Assembly (NCBI GenBank): GCA_002473165.1
Contig: DKSD01000030.1
Location: 1-6,226, forward strand
Source: Succinatimonas sp. UBA7265
Lineage (GTDB): Bacteria > Pseudomonadota > Gammaproteobacteria > Enterobacterales > Succinivibrionaceae
Direction: 5' to 3'
DNA: 6,226 nt
Shown: positions 1-5,875 of the stretch, piece after piece
How the letters are laid out: the number at the start of each line of letters is the position of its first letter
Position numbering within the stretch: the stretch's first letter is position 1
Translations under genes and position numbers: made by a program
The notes under the pieces: model-generated
What the model saw: only the letters and a program-made list of their open reading frames with translations
Told to the model about the DNA's origin: nothing
The model's database searches: none

Positions 1-241
1 ACAGAATTTAGGACTGACCCAAATTTTTCCCCGGTCACAGGCGAACCGATCCCAAGACAAAAACCAGGGAGGCATAACCTCGTTTCGCACCTTCACGGAG
101 CAGCCTGAGAAAAACGCGGGCTGAGGCCGCAAAATCGCTAATTTGCCGCGAAAAAAACTCAACTTGGAACTGCGGTTTTGACTGCCAGCGCACAAACTTG
201 TCAGACGAAGGCGGCAGAGATCAAATTCCTGAGCGCTTCAC
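1..241. other. Upstream intergenic DNA with no recognised gene
   Basis: I see no credible gene on either strand. The open frames here lack ribosome sites and resemble no family I know. There are A-rich runs (about 151-157) and a weak TGACC/GGTCA dyad (15-19 with 33-37), but neither forms a convincing terminator or operator. The stretch probably separates dksA from an upstream gene that lies outside the window. Confidence 0.5.
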
Positions 242-270
242 TTGCATGCTTTTTGGCGTTCACGCATAAT
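242..270 (+). promoter_or_regulatory. Predicted sigma70 promoter of dksA
   Basis: TTGCAT (242-247) matches the -35 consensus at four of six bases. CATAAT (265-270) matches the -10 consensus at five of six. The spacer is exactly 17 nt. The predicted transcription start is near 277, giving a leader of about 190 nt before dksA. No other pair of this quality was found between 1 and 469. This is a sequence-pattern call only. Confidence 0.6.
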
Positions 271-276
271 CTAGCC

Positions 277-469
277 TCTATGAAGACCGGCTCAGACGGT
301 CTCATGCAAGCCGCGGCGGAATTGTCAGCAAAGCGCCGCGGACGGGATCCGGGCTTGTCCGATCCCCGCACCGGAGACAAGGCGCTCACTGAAAACGTCA
401 TTCCTGTGCGTGACTATTAACTGAACAGACTGCAATTTACAGCTGCGTTTGCGCAGCTAAGGATGTTGT
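277..469 (+). promoter_or_regulatory. Long structured 5' leader of dksA
   Basis: The predicted untranslated leader contains several perfect inverted repeats: AGACCG/CGGTCT (284-289 with 297-302), CCGCGGCG/CGCCGCGG (311-318 with 334-341), GGGATC/GATCCC (344-349 with 361-366), and CTTGTC/GACAAG (354-359 with 376-381). The last two overlap, so they cannot both form and could be alternatives. The leader matches no riboswitch class that I recognise. It may be a cis-regulatory RNA or simply GC-rich intergenic DNA. Confidence 0.35.
441..463 (+). promoter_or_regulatory. Hairpin abutting the dksA ribosome binding site
   Basis: AGCTGCG (441-447) and CGCAGCT (452-458) form a perfect 7-bp stem with a TTTG loop. 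The Shine-Dalgarno AAGGA (459-463) starts at the next base and sits 6 nt before the dksA ATG. The stem does not cover the Shine-Dalgarno, so it could hold it exposed or affect ribosome loading. There is no T-tract, so it is not an intrinsic terminator. Confidence 0.45.
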
Positions 470-934
470 ATGGCCGCCAAAGAGAAAAAGTCAGGATCCA
501 ATTTGGAGAACATGGGTCCTTTAGCTATTGCCGGCGTCAAACCTTATGAGCCCAAACCCGGCGAAGAGTACATGAACGAGGCGCAGAAGGATCACTTCCG
601 CAAGATCCTCACCGCCTGGCGCGATCAGCTGCGCTCCGAGGTTGACCGCACTGTCGGCCACATGAAGAACGAAGCGGCCAACTTCCCAGATCCGCTTGAC
701 CGCGCCTCCCAGGAAGAGGAGTTCGCCCTGGAGCTGCGCACCCGCGATCGCGAGCGCAAACTCATCAAGAAGATCGAAAAGACGCTCACGAAGATCGACA
801 ACGACGAGTTCGGCTACTGCGAGCAGTGCGGCGAGGAGATCGGCATCAAGCGCCTTGAGGCCCGCCCGACCGCCGATCTGTGCGTTGACTGCAAAGCCCT
901 GGCAGAGATCAAGGAAAAGCAGCTCGAAGGCTGA
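470..934 (+). CDS. dksA: RNA polymerase-binding transcription factor DksA
   Basis: DksA binds in the RNA polymerase secondary channel and, with ppGpp, represses rRNA promoters and activates amino-acid promoters in the stringent response. The 154-residue product aligns with E. coli DksA (151 aa) almost without gaps after the first residues. A long coiled coil spans about residues 36-110. Its tip carries the DxxDxA motif (D74, D77, A79), equivalent to E. coli D71/D74. A four-cysteine zinc finger follows (C117, C120, C138, C141), so this is the zinc-containing form. The start is the ATG with AAGGA 6 nt upstream, and the N-terminus has three more residues than in E. coli. It is the first gene after the predicted promoter, and a strong hairpin lies just past its stop, so it is probably expressed more than gluQ. 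Identification is secure. Confidence 0.98.
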   Translation: MAAKEKKSGSNLENMGPLAIAGVKPYEPKPGEEYMNEAQKDHFRKILTAWRDQLRSEVDRTVGHMKNEAANFPDPLDRASQEEEFALELRTRDRERKLIKKIEKTLTKIDNDEFGYCEQCGEEIGIKRLEARPTADLCVDCKALAEIKEKQLEG

Positions 935-951
935 TCAAAGCCTGACGCTCC

Positions 952-980
952 ATGCCCGCCTCACTCAAGGCGGGCATTGT
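952..980 (+). terminator. Terminator-like hairpin between dksA and gluQ
   Basis: ATGCCCGCC (952-960) pairs perfectly with GGCGGGCAT (969-977). One more T-A pair (961/968) gives a 10-bp GC-rich stem with a 6-nt loop. Only a weak T-containing tail (TTGT) follows, so termination is likely partial. The hairpin starts 17 nt after the dksA stop and ends 15 nt before the gluQ GTG. A terminator at this position is reported to control gluQ in Shigella flexneri, so this looks like the same regulatory arrangement. Confidence 0.65.
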
Positions 981-992
981 CATATCTGCGCC

Positions 993-1892
993 GTGTACGT
1001 AACCCGCTTCGCCCCCACCCCCAGCGGGCCGCTCCATTTCGGCTCGCTTATCGCCCTCACAGGCTCCTGGCTGCGCGCCCGCTCCCGGGGAGGCAGGTTT
1101 CTGCTGCGCATTGAGGATCTCGACGCGCCGCGCTGCCCTGAGGGCATGGCAGAACGCATCATCTCTGAAATCGAAACTCTGGGCTTTGACCATGACGGGG
1201 AAATCCTCACTCAAAGATACGAGATCCCCTTTTATGAAAGCCAAATCGCCGCTTTGATGGGAAAAGGCCTGGCCTTCTGGTGCTCCTGCACCCGCAAAAG
1301 CCTCAGGCACTCGCCCTGCAAATGTTACTTAAGGCATGAGCCCCCTGAGGACACCTCAGGCATGTCTGTGCGCTTTAAGCCCGATTTCCCGCTTGAGCGC
1401 GGTTTTGACGATGCGCTTTTGGGCCGGGTGGAGTTTGATGACCGCTACGATTTCCTCACCTTAAAGCGCGCAGACGGGATCATCTCCTACAACTTAGCCT
1501 GCGTCGCCGATGACATCCGCACCGGCGTGACCGAGGTGGTGCGCGGCCAGGATCTTGTGTATGTGACCGTGCGCCAGATGGCGCTGTGCAAGGCGCTTGG
1601 CGCTCCCTGCCCTCATTACCTGCACCTGCCGCTTGCCATGGAGGATCAGAACTTCAAACTCTCAAAGCAAAACCGCGCCGCGCCGGTGCTCGAACTCTTC
1701 TCGCCCGCGCAGGCCCTCATAGAAGCGCTGCGCTTTTTAGGCCAAAAGACAGATGATTTGCAACCGTCCATGGAGCCGCGCGCGATCCTTGCGCGCGCCG
1801 CGGCGCGTTTTGACCTTTTAAAAGTCCCTAAAAAATCCGCTGTTCCGGTTTTTTCAGATAAGGCCGGCGCAGGCGCAAAAACCGCGTCCTGA
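993..1892 (+). CDS. gluQ: Glutamyl-queuosine tRNA(Asp) synthetase (GluQ-RS)
   Basis: GluQ-RS activates glutamate with ATP and attaches it to queuosine-34 in the anticodon of tRNA-Asp. It is a paralogue of the glutamyl-tRNA synthetase catalytic domain without the anticodon-binding domain. The 299-residue length fits the family. Visible features are the nucleotide-binding opening RFAPTPSGPLHFGS (residues 5-18, HIGH-type HFGS), RIEDLD (39-44), and the KMSKS-type KLSKQN (222-227). A cysteine cluster (C97, C99, C109, C111, then Y112) lies where the family binds zinc. The start is GTG at 993, four codons before the conserved RFAP motif; it is the only standard start codon in frame after the dksA stop. 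No clear Shine-Dalgarno precedes it, so the exact start is less certain than the gene. Expression probably depends on read-through from dksA. Confidence 0.93.
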   Translation: MYVTRFAPTPSGPLHFGSLIALTGSWLRARSRGGRFLLRIEDLDAPRCPEGMAERIISEIETLGFDHDGEILTQRYEIPFYESQIAALMGKGLAFWCSCTRKSLRHSPCKCYLRHEPPEDTSGMSVRFKPDFPLERGFDDALLGRVEFDDRYDFLTLKRADGIISYNLACVADDIRTGVTEVVRGQDLVYVTVRQMALCKALGAPCPHYLHLPLAMEDQNFKLSKQNRAAPVLELFSPAQALIEALRFLGQKTDDLQPSMEPRAILARAAARFDLLKVPKKSAVPVFSDKAGAGAKTAS

Positions 1893-1899
1893 CGCGGCC

Positions 1900-1925
1900 G
1901 GCGCCCGGTCCGGGCGCCTTGATTT
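1900..1925 (+). terminator. Hairpin terminator after gluQ
   Basis: GGCGCCCG (1900-1907) pairs perfectly with CGGGCGCC (1911-1918) around a GTC loop. The tail TTGATTT (1919-1925) is only moderately T-rich. The stem begins 8 nt after the gluQ stop, a typical position for an intrinsic terminator. Because a new promoter follows at once, it probably separates the dksA-gluQ transcript from the pcnB transcript, perhaps incompletely. Confidence 0.6.
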
Positions 1926-1929
1926 GCTG

Positions 1930-1938
1930 TGCTATAAT
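1930..1938 (+). promoter_or_regulatory. Extended -10 promoter of the pcnB unit
   Basis: TATAAT at 1933-1938 is a perfect -10 hexamer. It is preceded by TGC at 1930-1932, which gives the full extended -10 motif TGnTATAAT. No -35 match exists at 16-18 nt spacing, because that position is taken by the gluQ hairpin; extended -10 promoters can work without one. The expected transcription start is near 1945, giving a leader of about 86 nt before the ATT start of pcnB. It would drive pcnB-folK-pth-ychF. Confidence 0.6.
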
Positions 1939-2018
1939 GCGCACATTCTAAAAACAGCACTGCTTAATCCGACTGAGCCGAACAATGGCAAAGACCGCCT
2001 GACGGCTGATAATTTTCC

Positions 2019-2033
2019 GAGGCAATTAAAATT
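2019..2033 (+). promoter_or_regulatory. Ribosome binding site selecting an ATT start for pcnB
   Basis: GAGG (2019-2022) is followed, after 8 nt, by ATT (2031-2033) in the pcnB frame. From the upstream in-frame stop (TAA, 2010-2012) to 2114 the frame has no ATG, GTG or TTG. The first usable standard codons, TTG 2115 and ATG 2127, have no Shine-Dalgarno and lie at the edge of conserved sequence. E. coli pcnB is reported to start at AUU, which limits its expression, so the same device is likely here. Confidence 0.6.
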
Positions 2034-3524
2034 ACTCTCCCGCTTTCGGATCTCGACAAGATCCTCAAAAAGAACAAGGCTGAGGTAGACAAACACGGTT
2101 CAAGCCGCCTGGTTTTGGACCGCAAGATGCACCGCATCACCAGAAGGGACATTCCCCAGCAGGTCATCACCGTTTTGGAAGGCCTGCGCAAGGCCGGCTA
2201 TCAGGCCTACCTCGTCGGCGGCTGCATCCGCGATCTGCTCACCGGCAAGACCCCCAAGGATTTCGACGTCTCCACGAACGCAACGCCCGAGCAGGTAAGG
2301 CGCGTGTTCTCGAACTCCCGCATCATCGGTCGCCGCTTTAAAATCTGCCACGTAGTGTTCGGCCGCGACATCATCGAGGTCACGACCTTCAGGTCAAACC
2401 AGGAACCCAAACACGATTCTTTCAAGCACCAGACATCCGACACCGGCATGCTGGTGCGCGACAACATTTACGGCCGCAGCATCGAGGAAGACGCCGATCG
2501 CCGTGACTTCACCATCAACTCCATCTATTACGATCTCAAGACCGGGCAGCTCATCGACTACCACGCCGGCATCTATGATCTGCGCCGCGGCGTCATCGAC
2601 ATCATCGGCGATCCGCAAAAGCGCTATCTTGAAGATCCGGTGCGCATGATCCGCGCCTTGCGCTTTGCCGCCAAACTCGGCTTTAAGATCTCAGAGCGCA
2701 CCGCAAAGCCGATCCGCTCCATGGCCGTGCTGCTGCGCCAGGTCTCAAACGCCCGTATGTTCGAGGAAGTAAACAAGCTCTTCTTAACCGGCCACGGCCT
2801 TGAGAGCTACCACATCCTGCGCTCCTACGGCATCTTTGAAATACTCTTCCCGGGTCTTGGAGAATTCCTCGACAATCCGGTGTTCAACAGCTTCGTCGAA
2901 TACGCCTTACAGAGCTCCGATGAGCGTTTTGCCGGGCAGAAGCGCAACATGCCGCACTTCCTGTACGCCGTGATCCTTTGGTCGAAATTCCAGTCAGAGC
3001 TCTTCAGGATGCGCGATCTCAACGAGAGCGTCGTCGATGCGGCCTCGCTGCGCGAGCTTGCCGATCTGGCCTGCCCCGCGGTGCTGCGCGCCCAGAATGC
3101 CGTGACCGCCATCCCTTTTGGCATCGCCGAGAGCATCCGCTCCATGTGGTCTTTGCAGCTGCAGTTCCTCGACATCGATGATCCCGAGGAAGTGGCGTCG
3201 ATCGCCTCAAGGCAGCTCTTCCGCGGCGGCTTTGACATCTTCAGGCTGCGCGCCCGCTTCGAGCCCTATTTGCAGCCCTATGTTGATTTCTGGCAGCCCT
3301 ATTACGACGAGAGCGCCTCGCGCGCCCACGTGCGCGCCGCCAAGAACCAGGAGCGCGAAGAACGCCGCTCCGAGCGCCGCGCCTTAAAAGAACAGCAGCG
3401 CGCCGAGGCGCCTAAGAGCCGCGACCTCGCCTCAGAGGAGTTTGCCGACGACACGGACGCCGAGCGCCAGGATCGCCTGGCCCGCGCCCGCGCCTGGCGC
3501 GCCTCCATGCACCTGGAGCCCTGA
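2031..3524 (+). CDS. pcnB: Poly(A) polymerase I (PAP I)
   Basis: PAP I adds 3' poly(A) tails to RNA, which mark transcripts for exonuclease decay and affect plasmid copy number. Starting at the ATT the product is 497 residues (469 from TTG 2115; E. coli about 465). The nucleotidyltransferase core shows LVGGCIRD (about 61-68) and DFD (77-79) with the catalytic aspartates D77 and D79. IIGRRFKICHV (98-108) fits the signature reported to separate bacterial poly(A) polymerases from CCA-adding enzymes. RRDFTIN (157-163) and the EDPVRMIRALRFAAKLG block are also present. The C-terminal tail of about 90 residues is highly charged and rich in R, E and A, as in other PAP I proteins. The stop overlaps the folK start by one base (TGATG), implying translational coupling. 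Identity is firm and the start is inferred. Confidence 0.95.
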   Translation: MTLPLSDLDKILKKNKAEVDKHGSSRLVLDRKMHRITRRDIPQQVITVLEGLRKAGYQAYLVGGCIRDLLTGKTPKDFDVSTNATPEQVRRVFSNSRIIGRRFKICHVVFGRDIIEVTTFRSNQEPKHDSFKHQTSDTGMLVRDNIYGRSIEEDADRRDFTINSIYYDLKTGQLIDYHAGIYDLRRGVIDIIGDPQKRYLEDPVRMIRALRFAAKLGFKISERTAKPIRSMAVLLRQVSNARMFEEVNKLFLTGHGLESYHILRSYGIFEILFPGLGEFLDNPVFNSFVEYALQSSDERFAGQKRNMPHFLYAVILWSKFQSELFRMRDLNESVVDAASLRELADLACPAVLRAQNAVTAIPFGIAESIRSMWSLQLQFLDIDDPEEVASIASRQLFRGGFDIFRLRARFEPYLQPYVDFWQPYYDESASRAHVRAAKNQEREERRSERRALKEQQRAEAPKSRDLASEEFADDTDAERQDRLARARAWRASMHLEP

Positions 3525-4018
3525 TGGCGCGCGCTTTTATTTCCCTGGGATCAAACCTCGGGGATCGCGAGGGCACCCTGCGGGGTGCCCTCAGGGTGCT
3601 TGCAGGATCTGGCGGCGTAAGCGCCGTCAAATGCTCGCCCTTTTACGCAACCAAACCCTGGGGCTATACAGATCAGCCTGATTTCTTAAACGCGGCCGCC
3701 TGCTGCGAGACCGCGCTTGAGCCTTTGCCGCTGTTAAAGCTGCTGCAGGGCATAGAACAGAGTTTTCACCGCGAGCGCCATTTCCGCTACGGCCCGCGCA
3801 CGCTAGATCTCGATCTGCTTTTATACGATGCCCGTATCATGGAGAGCCCGGAGCTGACGCTGCCGCACCCTCGGATGACGCAGCGCGCCTTCGTGCTGGT
3901 GCCGCTTTGCGATCTGAAGGCGGATCTTGAGATCCCGGGCACGGGCAAAACCGCGGCGCAGCACCTTGAGGCGCTGAGCGCTTCTGAAAAAAACGGAGTG
4001 ACCGCCTATGCCGGATAA
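3524..4018 (+). CDS. folK: HPPK, 6-hydroxymethyl-7,8-dihydropterin pyrophosphokinase
   Basis: HPPK transfers pyrophosphate from ATP to 6-hydroxymethyl-7,8-dihydropterin, the step before dihydropteroate synthase in folate synthesis; it acts in the cytoplasm. The 164-residue product matches the family (E. coli 159 aa). It shows the opening SLGSNLGD (7-14), the pterin-loop region PWGYTDQPDFLNAA (45-58), and GPRTLDLDLLLYD (90-102). D95 and D97 are the magnesium-binding aspartates, at the same numbers as in E. coli. LPHPRM (113-118) is the last conserved block. The ATG overlaps the pcnB stop by one base and has GGAG 5 nt upstream (3515-3518). The 3' end overlaps pth by 11 nt. A perfect 10-bp inverted repeat lies inside the gene at 3569-3592. 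In E. coli folK is followed by panB and panC, which are absent here. Confidence 0.97.
   Translation: MARAFISLGSNLGDREGTLRGALRVLAGSGGVSAVKCSPFYATKPWGYTDQPDFLNAAACCETALEPLPLLKLLQGIEQSFHRERHFRYGPRTLDLDLLLYDARIMESPELTLPHPRMTQRAFVLVPLCDLKADLEIPGTGKTAAQHLEALSASEKNGVTAYAG
3569..3592 (+). repeat. Perfect 10-bp inverted repeat inside folK
   Basis: GAGGGCACCC (3569-3578) and GGGTGCCCTC (3583-3592) are exact reverse complements around a TGCG loop. The repeat covers folK codons 16-23. In mRNA it would be a very stable hairpin about 45 nt after the start codon. There is no T-tract, so intrinsic termination is unlikely. It may be incidental in GC-rich coding sequence, or it may slow early elongation. Confidence 0.6.
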
Positions 4019-4619
4019 GAACCCTCCCCTGCCGCAGCTCATAGTCGGGCTCGGCAACCCTGGGGCACAGTACGAGCACACCCGCCACAACACCGGCGTG
4101 GATTTTTTAAGGCAGCTGTGCGGCAAATACGGCATCGAGCTGCGCTCCGAGCCCCGATTTTTCGGGGAGACCGGGCGCGGGAGCATTGAGGGGCATGACG
4201 TGCGCGTGCTCTTTCCGACGACTTTTATGAACGAAAGCGGGCGCGCTGTCCAGGCCCTGTGCGCGTTCTTTAAGCTGCAAAGCCGCGAGATCCTCGTGGT
4301 GCACGATGATCTGGATCTGCTCCCCGGACACATGAAGCTGCGCTTTGGCGGCGGCTTTGCCGGCCACAACGGCCTTAAGAGCATCAGCGCGTGCCTGGGC
4401 GGCACCCAGGATTTCCTGAGGCTGCGCATCGGCATCGGCATGCCGCCCTCGCACGATGTCATAAGCTGGGTTTTAGGCCGCGCTTTTGGCGGTGATCATG
4501 ACGACATCGATGAGGCCATGCAGTGCGCGCTCAAGGCCCTGGGCGTCATGTACAAACAGGGGATCGCCCGGGCCGTCAACATCATCAACGGATTTAAGCC
4601 CCAGGTCCAGAATGCCTGA
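4008..4619 (+). CDS. pth: Peptidyl-tRNA hydrolase
   Basis: Pth cleaves the ester bond of peptidyl-tRNAs that drop off stalled ribosomes and so recycles tRNA; it is essential in E. coli. The 203-residue product (E. coli 194) has the GLGNPG opening (14-19). All main active-site residues are visible, each shifted by seven from E. coli: N17, the catalytic H27 in TRHNTG, M74-N75 in FMNESG, D100 in VHDDLDL, and N121 in AGHNGLKS. The start is the ATG at 4008, inside the last codons of folK, with GGAG at 3995-3998 spaced 9 nt. The overlap of 11 nt suggests coupled translation. The stop is 26 nt before ychF, and adjacent pth-ychF is a widespread pairing. No promoter is evident inside folK, so transcription probably comes from the pcnB promoter. 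Confidence 0.98.
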   Translation: MPDKNPPLPQLIVGLGNPGAQYEHTRHNTGVDFLRQLCGKYGIELRSEPRFFGETGRGSIEGHDVRVLFPTTFMNESGRAVQALCAFFKLQSREILVVHDDLDLLPGHMKLRFGGGFAGHNGLKSISACLGGTQDFLRLRIGIGMPPSHDVISWVLGRAFGGDHDDIDEAMQCALKALGVMYKQGIARAVNIINGFKPQVQNA

Positions 4620-4645
4620 GGCGCAGTACAAGCAAGAGGTTACAC

Positions 4646-5740
4646 ATGGGTTTTAACTGCGGAATAGTCGGGCTGCCCAACGTCGGCAAGTCCACGCTTT
4701 TTAATGCGCTTACCAAGGCCGGCATCGCCGCCGAGAACTTCCCGTTCTGCACCATAGATCCGAACACCGGCATCGTGCCGGTGCCGGATCCGCGCCTTGA
4801 CGCCATCGCCGCGATCGTCCACCCAGCGAAGATCGTTCCGGCCTCCATGGAGTTCGTCGACATCGCCGGCCTCGTCAAGGGCGCCTCCAAAGGCGAAGGC
4901 CTGGGGAACCAGTTCCTCATGAACATCCGCGAAACGGACGCCATCGCGCACGTTGTGCGCTGCTTTGACGATCCCAACGTCATCCACGTCTCAGGCAAGG
5001 TCAGCCCCAAAGACGACATCGAGGTTATAAACACGGAGCTGGCGCTCTCTGATCTCGAGATCTGCGACAAGGCGCTGTCGCGCCTGGAAAAGCGCGCCCG
5101 CACTGGCGGCGACAAGGAAGCCCTGGCCCAGGTCACGGCGCTGGAAAAGGCCAAGCCGGCTTTGGAAGAGGGCAAGCCGCTGCGCAGCGTGAACTTCACG
5201 AAAGCCGATCTCGAGGCGATCCGCACCTACCAGTTCCTCACTCAGAAACCGGTGATGTACATCGCCAACGTTGCCGAGGACGGCTTTGAGAACAACCCCT
5301 ACCTCGACGAGGTCAGGGAGATCGCCAAGTCCGACGGCTCGGCCGTCGTGCCGGTGTCCGCCGCCGTCGAGAGCGATCTGGCCACAATGGACGAGGCCGA
5401 CCGCAAGGAATTCATGGAGTCCATGGGCCTTGAGGAGCCCGGCCTCAACCGCGTGATCCGCGCAGGCTACAAGCTCTTAGGCTTGCAGACTTTCTTTACC
5501 GCAGGCCCCAAGGAAGTGCGCGCCTGGACCGTAAGGGTCGGCGCCACCGCCCCTGAGGCTGCCGGCAAGATCCACTCGGATTTCGAGAAAGGCTTCATCC
5601 GCGCCCAGACGATCGCCTATGACGACTTCATAAAGTACCAGGGCGAGCAGGGAGCCAAAGAGGCCGGCAAGCTGCGCTCCGAGGGCAAGGATTACATCGT
5701 GCACGACGGTGATCTCTTCGAGTTCCTCTTCAACGTCTAA
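4646..5740 (+). CDS. ychF: Ribosome-binding ATPase YchF (Obg/OLA1 family)
   Basis: YchF is a universally conserved P-loop NTPase that prefers ATP, binds ribosomes, and acts in translation initiation and stress responses; it also restrains the oxidative-stress response in E. coli. The 364-residue length matches E. coli (363). The G1 loop is GLPNVGKST (9-17), G3 is DIAG (72-75), and the position of the GTP-specific NKxD is taken by NVAE (208-211), the NxxE form linked to ATP use. H114, reported as the residue needed for ribosome-stimulated hydrolysis in E. coli, is conserved at the same number, as is C35, reported as thioredoxin-sensitive. A helical coiled coil occupies about 125-200. A C-terminal TGS domain spans about 278-361 and ends FLFNV. 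The start has AGAGG (4635-4639) 6 nt upstream. It is the last gene of the unit. Confidence 0.98.
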   Translation: MGFNCGIVGLPNVGKSTLFNALTKAGIAAENFPFCTIDPNTGIVPVPDPRLDAIAAIVHPAKIVPASMEFVDIAGLVKGASKGEGLGNQFLMNIRETDAIAHVVRCFDDPNVIHVSGKVSPKDDIEVINTELALSDLEICDKALSRLEKRARTGGDKEALAQVTALEKAKPALEEGKPLRSVNFTKADLEAIRTYQFLTQKPVMYIANVAEDGFENNPYLDEVREIAKSDGSAVVPVSAAVESDLATMDEADRKEFMESMGLEEPGLNRVIRAGYKLLGLQTFFTAGPKEVRAWTVRVGATAPEAAGKIHSDFEKGFIRAQTIAYDDFIKYQGEQGAKEAGKLRSEGKDYIVHDGDLFEFLFNV

Positions 5741-5741
5741 G

Positions 5742-5798
5742 AAAAGCTTCAAAGCGCAAAAAGGCCGCTCCGCAGGGCCCAAATTTGGAAGCTTTTTT
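5742..5798 (+). terminator. Rho-independent terminator after ychF
   Basis: AAAAGCTTC (5742-5750) pairs perfectly with GAAGCTTTT (5788-5796). The stem continues as AAA/TTT (5751-5753 with 5784-5786) after one bulged G at 5787. An inner GGCC/GGCC pairing (5763-5766 with 5776-5779) can cap the structure. A run of six T's (5793-5798) ends it, partly within the stem. It begins one base after the ychF stop. Confidence 0.75.
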
Positions 5799-5805
5799 AT
5801 GTATA

Positions 5806-5833
5806 GTGAACGACAAAAAGTTTTGCCGTTAAC
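5806..5833. repeat. 28-bp imperfect palindrome
   Basis: The left half (5806-5818) and right half (5821-5833) are complementary at 11 of 13 positions around a 2-nt centre (AG). The mismatches are 5808/5831 and 5813/5826. It lies between the two convergent terminators. A 2-nt centre suits a DNA-level dyad or cruciform better than an RNA hairpin, although a slightly larger loop would allow an RNA stem. The role is unknown. Confidence 0.45.
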
Positions 5834-5838
5834 CTTAT

Positions 5839-5868
5839 AAAATCCGTTGCGCTCATGCAGCGGATTTT
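5839..5868 (-). terminator. 12-bp hairpin, probable second terminator
   Basis: AAAATCCGTTGC (5839-5850) pairs with GCAGCGGATTTT (5857-5868) with a single G-T wobble (5847/5860) and a 6-nt loop. Read on the minus strand the stem ends in ATTTTATAA, a reasonable terminator tail for the beta-barrel gene. On the plus strand it ends in only four T's, so weak bidirectional function is possible. Confidence 0.5.
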
Positions 5869-5875
5869 GGCGGGG

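Noticed and set aside
1..32. Resemblance of the left edge to an insertion-sequence terminus
   Set aside because: The impression rests on a short motif only. No partner inverted repeat, target duplication or transposase is visible in the window.
178..420. 80-codon open frame upstream of dksA, with internal ATGs at 280 and 304
   Set aside because: The TTG start lies upstream of the predicted promoter. The internal ATGs lack Shine-Dalgarno sequences, the first sits about 3 nt from the predicted transcription start, and the product resembles no known family. A leader peptide cannot be excluded but is not supported.
696..992. Upstream extension of the gluQ frame across dksA
   Set aside because: It overlaps most of dksA, encodes low-complexity S/R/A-rich sequence, and has no family similarity before residue V at 993. 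It is an open-frame artefact of GC-rich DNA.
1985..2002. Five-codon ORF (ATG to TGA) in the pcnB leader
   Set aside because: It has no good Shine-Dalgarno and such short frames are common by chance; it is worth noting only if pcnB translation control is studied.
4594..5226. 210-codon minus-strand frame inside ychF, and a similar 213-codon one at 3821-4462
   Set aside because: They lie opposite conserved, confidently identified genes in GC-rich DNA. The translations are biased in composition and match no known family.
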